25,300 nt of DNA from Burkholderiales bacterium (GTDB taxonomy: Bacteria > Pseudomonadota > Gammaproteobacteria > Burkholderiales > Burkholderiaceae), in NCBI GenBank assembly GCA_947372535.1, contig CANBUA010000033.1:1-25300 (forward strand), read 5' to 3'. Position numbers and translations under genes: made by a program. Numbering within the stretch: the stretch's first letter is position 1; each line of letters starts with the position of its first letter. Shown one piece after another: positions 22,243-25,300 of this stretch. The notes beneath the pieces were generated by a model, which worked only from the letters and a program-made list of their open reading frames with translations, did no database searches and was not told where the DNA came from.

Positions 22243-24254
22243 GTCGACGCGGCCGCCGAGTTTGGTGCGGCCTTGGGCGGCCACAGGAAACTCAAAGGCC
22301 GCGTCAGCAGGCGACGCCCCAAAGCACGCGCCAGCCGCGAGCGGTCCTTGACCCGCACCCCGCGCGAACGCACCGCCACGCGCAGGGCCAGCACGAAGCT
22401 CACGCTGACATTGAGCAGGCCTGTCAGCGGGATGGCCGCCATGCACCACCAGAAATCCGGGTTGTGCAGCACGGGCCAGCCCAAGGTGCCCGCCGCCGCC
22501 ATGATCTGGCCAGTGGACAAGGTCACGTGGCGCACGTCCAGCGGCAGGCCGAAGAAACTGGCCAGCACCGGCACCAGCCCGAGCAGGAAACCCAGCGTCA
22601 CATTGGCCGCCAAGCCAGACACATTGGCCCGCCACCAAAGCGCCCAGGCCTGCGCCCGCTTCGGCCCCAGCCAGTTGCGCAAGCGCGGATTCCATTGCAG
22701 CGCACTGTCCAGGCGGTGCCAGACGAACCAGTTCTCGAACCAGCCCGCCACCAGGCTGGAGGCGAACAACAGCACCCCCGTGAAAGCAGCGAAACCCAGC
22801 GTGGGCCCCAGCAGCGTCACGCTGTGCAACACATGCTGCGCCTGCTTGATGTCGATCAACGGGTAGCCCAGTGCCCACCAGGCCAGGGCCTGAGCCAACA
22901 GCACAACGGGTGCGACCAGGGCCAGGTTGCCCACCACGCCCGCCACCTGCGAGCGGATCAGATGCGCGGCCTCATCCACGAAACCTTCGACCGCTTCGTC
23001 GTTGTTGGTGTCGCTGATCTTGGCGGCCATGGCTGGCGCCGTCATGGCCGGCTGCTTGGTCGCCACCGTCCAGTGCAGCAGGAGGATCAGCACGAAGCTG
23101 ATGGCGTAGTTGGTGCCCGCCGCGAAACCGCTCCAGAAGGCCGACAGGCCCAGGCCCAAAAGGGCAAATTTCATGAAGGTGGTGCCGGCCAGCACCAGCC
23201 CGCCGCCGCCTGCGCGCCTGAGCATGTCCCAGTATTCGGCGCGGGTGCGGGTGATGTAGTGCTCACCGGTTTCGGCATTGCGCTCGGCCACCAAACGCGC
23301 CAGCAGCGAATAGTGCTGCGTCAACAGGGCGCGCACGCTGCGGCGCGCCTGACCTTGCTCGACCAGGCTGAGCACCAGAGCGCGCATCTCCAGGTGGGGC
23401 GAGGGCGAGAGGATCACGTCCAGCACCTGCTCGATGCGCTGGCAGCGCGCCTGCAACTGGTCGATCTGGAAGACCACGTCCACCGACACACCGTAGGTCT
23501 CCAGGTGCTCATGCACGCTGTGGGCCAGTTGCACGCATTCATCCAGCAAGGCGCGTAGATACTGGGCCTGCTGCAGCACGGCCACCTCGTCGCCGGTGGC
23601 CAGCCGGTCATTCAAATCTTCAGCGGCCCGCGCCAGGCGGCCAAATGTCTGCGCCACCTGGGGGCCATCGCCCATGCGCAGCCGCAGGTTGCGTGACAGC
23701 CCGGAGGCGCGCACCTGGCTGGCCAGGATGATCAGCCCCGTCATGAAAATCTGCCGCCAGGCCGAGGTCCGCTGGGACTGAGCCCAGGCCAGGCTCAACA
23801 CCTCGCCGATGCGCGCCAGGGTGGCTTCGTCCAGGTCCGCCAGCCACAGGTGGTCGGTGCCCACGTCGAACAGCAGGCCGAACAAGGTCGACAAATCGCG
23901 CGTGTCCGGGCTGTCGGGCAGGATGCGGCCGCGCAGGCGCTCGCCCAACTCGCCGAACAGATCGGCCTTGGTGGCCAGACCGTGATCGGCCAGCAGGCTG
24001 CTCAGGTAGAGGTCATCGATGGACTCGGACAGCAAGGCCAGCACGCGCGTGCGCGCCGGCTCGTGCTCCAGCACATAACGGCTGATGTACTGCATGCCGG
24101 AGACGGGCTCGCCCTGGCGCACCCAGTCGAGCACCTCGATCAGCCACAGGTGCCGCTCGGCACGCGGCCCCCCGTGCGGCGCCTGCGCCAGCAATTCGTC
24201 GATGCCGCCGGGGTGGACCTTGGCCACCCGTTTGTTGCCGGTGCGCTGACTCAA
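22206..24254 (-). CDS. PF10136 'site-specific recombinase' family membrane protein
   Basis: 682 residues. The start is TTG (24254), overlapping the apaG stop as TTGA; no ATG is available nearby. The N-terminal 350 residues are helical and soluble; the C-terminal half has about six membrane helices, e.g. LVLAGTTFMKFALLGLGLSAFWSGFAAGTNYAISFVLILLLHW and VTLGFLLGLVPVLASFF. The SFVLILLLHWTVATKQPAMTAPAMAAKI stretch is characteristic of the family. The family was named after a gonococcal recombinase report, but it has no known recombinase active site and is mostly membrane; I regard the function as unknown. It is translationally coupled to apaG. Confidence 0.85.
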   Translation of the reverse strand: MSQRTGNKRVAKVHPGGIDELLAQAPHGGPRAERHLWLIEVLDWVRQGEPVSGMQYISRYVLEHEPARTRVLALLSESIDDLYLSSLLADHGLATKADLFGELGERLRGRILPDSPDTRDLSTLFGLLFDVGTDHLWLADLDEATLARIGEVLSLAWAQSQRTSAWRQIFMTGLIILASQVRASGLSRNLRLRMGDGPQVAQTFGRLARAAEDLNDRLATGDEVAVLQQAQYLRALLDECVQLAHSVHEHLETYGVSVDVVFQIDQLQARCQRIEQVLDVILSPSPHLEMRALVLSLVEQGQARRSVRALLTQHYSLLARLVAERNAETGEHYITRTRAEYWDMLRRAGGGGLVLAGTTFMKFALLGLGLSAFWSGFAAGTNYAISFVLILLLHWTVATKQPAMTAPAMAAKISDTNNDEAVEGFVDEAAHLIRSQVAGVVGNLALVAPVVLLAQALAWWALGYPLIDIKQAQHVLHSVTLLGPTLGFAAFTGVLLFASSLVAGWFENWFVWHRLDSALQWNPRLRNWLGPKRAQAWALWWRANVSGLAANVTLGFLLGLVPVLASFFGLPLDVRHVTLSTGQIMAAAGTLGWPVLHNPDFWWCMAAIPLTGLLNVSVSFVLALRVAVRSRGVRVKDRSRLARALGRRLLTRPLSFLWPPKAAPNSAAASTQSPDEGSLPGP

Positions 24255-24625
24255 TGCAGGGAGTGCGCGCGCGCCAGTACGAACAGCGGGATGGTCGATT
24301 CAAACCAGCGGGCGTCGTCGGTCATGCAAAAGAAGGTGCCGTGCATGCTGCCCTGTGGGGTGTTGAGCCGCGTCCAGCTCGAATACTCGAACTGCTCGCC
24401 CGGCTGCAACAGGGGCTGGTGCCCGACCACGGCCAGGCCGCGCACTTCCTCGATGTGGCCCGTGGCATCGGTGATCACCCAGTGGCGACCGATGAGCTGC
24501 GCGGGCACATCACCGGTGTTGACGATGGTGACGGTGTAGGACCAGGCGTACTCGTGCTGCGCCGGGTTGCTGTGTTCTTCCAGGTAGCTCGGGGCCACGG
24601 AACAGGTCAATTGCGGGGAACTCAT
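24251..24625 (-). CDS. apaG: ApaG (Co2+/Mg2+ efflux-associated) protein
   Basis: 124 residues from the ATG at 24625, matching the usual length of about 125; an upstream extension reads unlike the family. ApaG is a single beta-sandwich (FN3-like) domain. Signature: [62 protein letters not shown] followed by [10 protein letters not shown]. It has been linked to cobalt and magnesium phenotypes and resembles the F-box-associated domain of eukaryotic FBXO3; the biochemical role is unclear. The next gene starts within its stop codon (TTGA). It is divergent from rpe across 115 bp. Confidence 0.95.
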   Translation of the reverse strand: MSSPQLTCSVAPSYLEEHSNPAQHEYAWSYTVTIVNTGDVPAQLIGRHWVITDATGHIEEVRGLAVVGHQPLLQPGEQFEYSSWTRLNTPQGSMHGTFFCMTDDARWFESTIPLFVLARAHSLH

Positions 24626-24740
24626 GCGGGGGATTCTAGGCAGCTTGGCGCCAGTGGCCAATTCAGGCCGGGTCAATACCCCCACAAACCCACCTGCGGA
24701 TGTCTCTAGAATCAGCGCTTCCAACCCAAAGGCACCGCCC

Positions 24741-25300
24741 ATGTCGCGCACCTACCGCATCGCCCCCAGCATCCTCTCCGCTGACTTTGCCCGCCTGGGC
24801 GACGAAGTGCGCCACGTCATCGACGCCGGCGCCGATTGGATCCACTTCGACGTGATGGACAACCATTACGTGCCCAACCTGACCTTCGGGCCGATGATCT
24901 GCCAGGCCCTGCGCAAGCACGCCGTCAAGGCGGATGGCACCAAGGTGCCCATCGACGTGCACCTGATGGTCCAACCCGTGGATGCCCTGGCCCAGGCTTT
25001 TGCCAAGGCCGGTGCCGACATCATCACCTTCCACCCCGATGCCAGCCCACACACGGACCGCACCTTGCAGCTGATCAAGGCCGAGGGCTGCCAGGCCGGC
25101 GTGGTGTTCAACCCGGCCACGCCCATCGACATCCTCGAATGGGTGATCGACAAGGTGGACGTGGTGCTGCTGATGAGCGTGAACCCAGGCTTCGGCGGGC
25201 AGAGTTTCATCGAGGGCACGCTGCGCAAGGCCGAACAGGTGCGCAAGATCATCGACGCCTCGGGCCGAGACATCCGCCTGGAGATCGATGGCGGCGTGAA
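24741..25300 (+). CDS. rpe: Ribulose-phosphate 3-epimerase (3' end outside window)
   Basis: The first 186 residues are visible; ATG with AAAGG about 8 nt upstream. Rpe interconverts ribulose 5-phosphate and xylulose 5-phosphate in the pentose phosphate and Calvin cycles, using a metal-dependent TIM barrel. Seen: [33 protein letters not shown] with a metal ligand His and catalytic Asp, [30 protein letters not shown] and EIDGGV (second catalytic Asp). The divergent arrangement with apaG is common in Burkholderiales. Confidence 0.97.
   Translation, partial: MSRTYRIAPSILSADFARLGDEVRHVIDAGADWIHFDVMDNHYVPNLTFGPMICQALRKHAVKADGTKVPIDVHLMVQPVDALAQAFAKAGADIITFHPDASPHTDRTLQLIKAEGCQAGVVFNPATPIDILEWVIDKVDVVLLMSVNPGFGGQSFIEGTLRKAEQVRKIIDASGRDIRLEIDGGV

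Overview
The window is high-GC, densely coded chromosomal DNA from a beta-proteobacterium, most likely order Burkholderiales. The evidence is the set of neighbours (priA, flhDC, ahpCF, and an apaG / PF10136 'SpecificRecomb' / mltA / rpe neighbourhood) and the protein sequences; no genus can be fixed from the sequence alone. No rRNA, tRNA, CRISPR array, insertion sequence or transposase was seen.

Layout. (1) 1-2591: the 3' end of an HDOD-domain gene converging on priA. (2) 2592-3536: a gene-free stretch of almost 1 kb. It holds two perfect DnaA boxes, two one-mismatch boxes and six copies of an iteron-like motif, arranged as two direct units about 410 bp apart, and looks like a replication origin or a DnaA-binding locus. 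(3) 3537-5055: a 70-residue protein of unknown function and an exported solute-binding-like protein, separated by two terminators. (4) 5155-11702: a candidate ribosomal-peptide gene cluster. An 82-residue precursor carries three TTxxxxEE repeats, the core motif of plesiocin-type (group 2) graspetides. It lies directly upstream of an MvdD/PsnB-like ATP-grasp ligase. A post-SET-containing SET methyltransferase is upstream on the same strand. Divergent from these are a patatin-like lipase with an inserted membrane domain and, 9 nt downstream, a fusion of a second ATP-grasp to a prolyl-4-hydroxylase-type 2OG-Fe(II) oxygenase. A PqqD-like protein converges on the fusion gene. (5) 11772-13697: a METTL25/GSTCD-like methyltransferase and an MgtC/SapB membrane protein. 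(6) 13759-20786: two complete flhDC operons, each with the same roughly 90-bp upstream block, flanking a DUF817 membrane protein, small hypotheticals and ahpC-ahpF. (7) 20820-25300: mltA, a small membrane protein, a PF10136 membrane protein, apaG and the 5' part of rpe.

How the parts may work together. In region 4 the precursor would be recognised through its short N-terminal leader (ending VTGAL) and crosslinked by the ATP-grasp through Thr-to-Glu side-chain esters, up to six in all. The SET enzyme, the ATP-grasp/2OG oxygenase fusion, the lipase and the PqqD-like protein are candidate tailoring, maturation or recognition partners by position only. The FlhD/FlhC pairs are class I flagellar master regulators; the duplication would give two promoters and two FlhD variants sharing nearly the same FlhC. 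AhpC and AhpF form a peroxide reductase pair, possibly under OxyR.

All family assignments come from reading motifs by eye; no database search or structure prediction was run.
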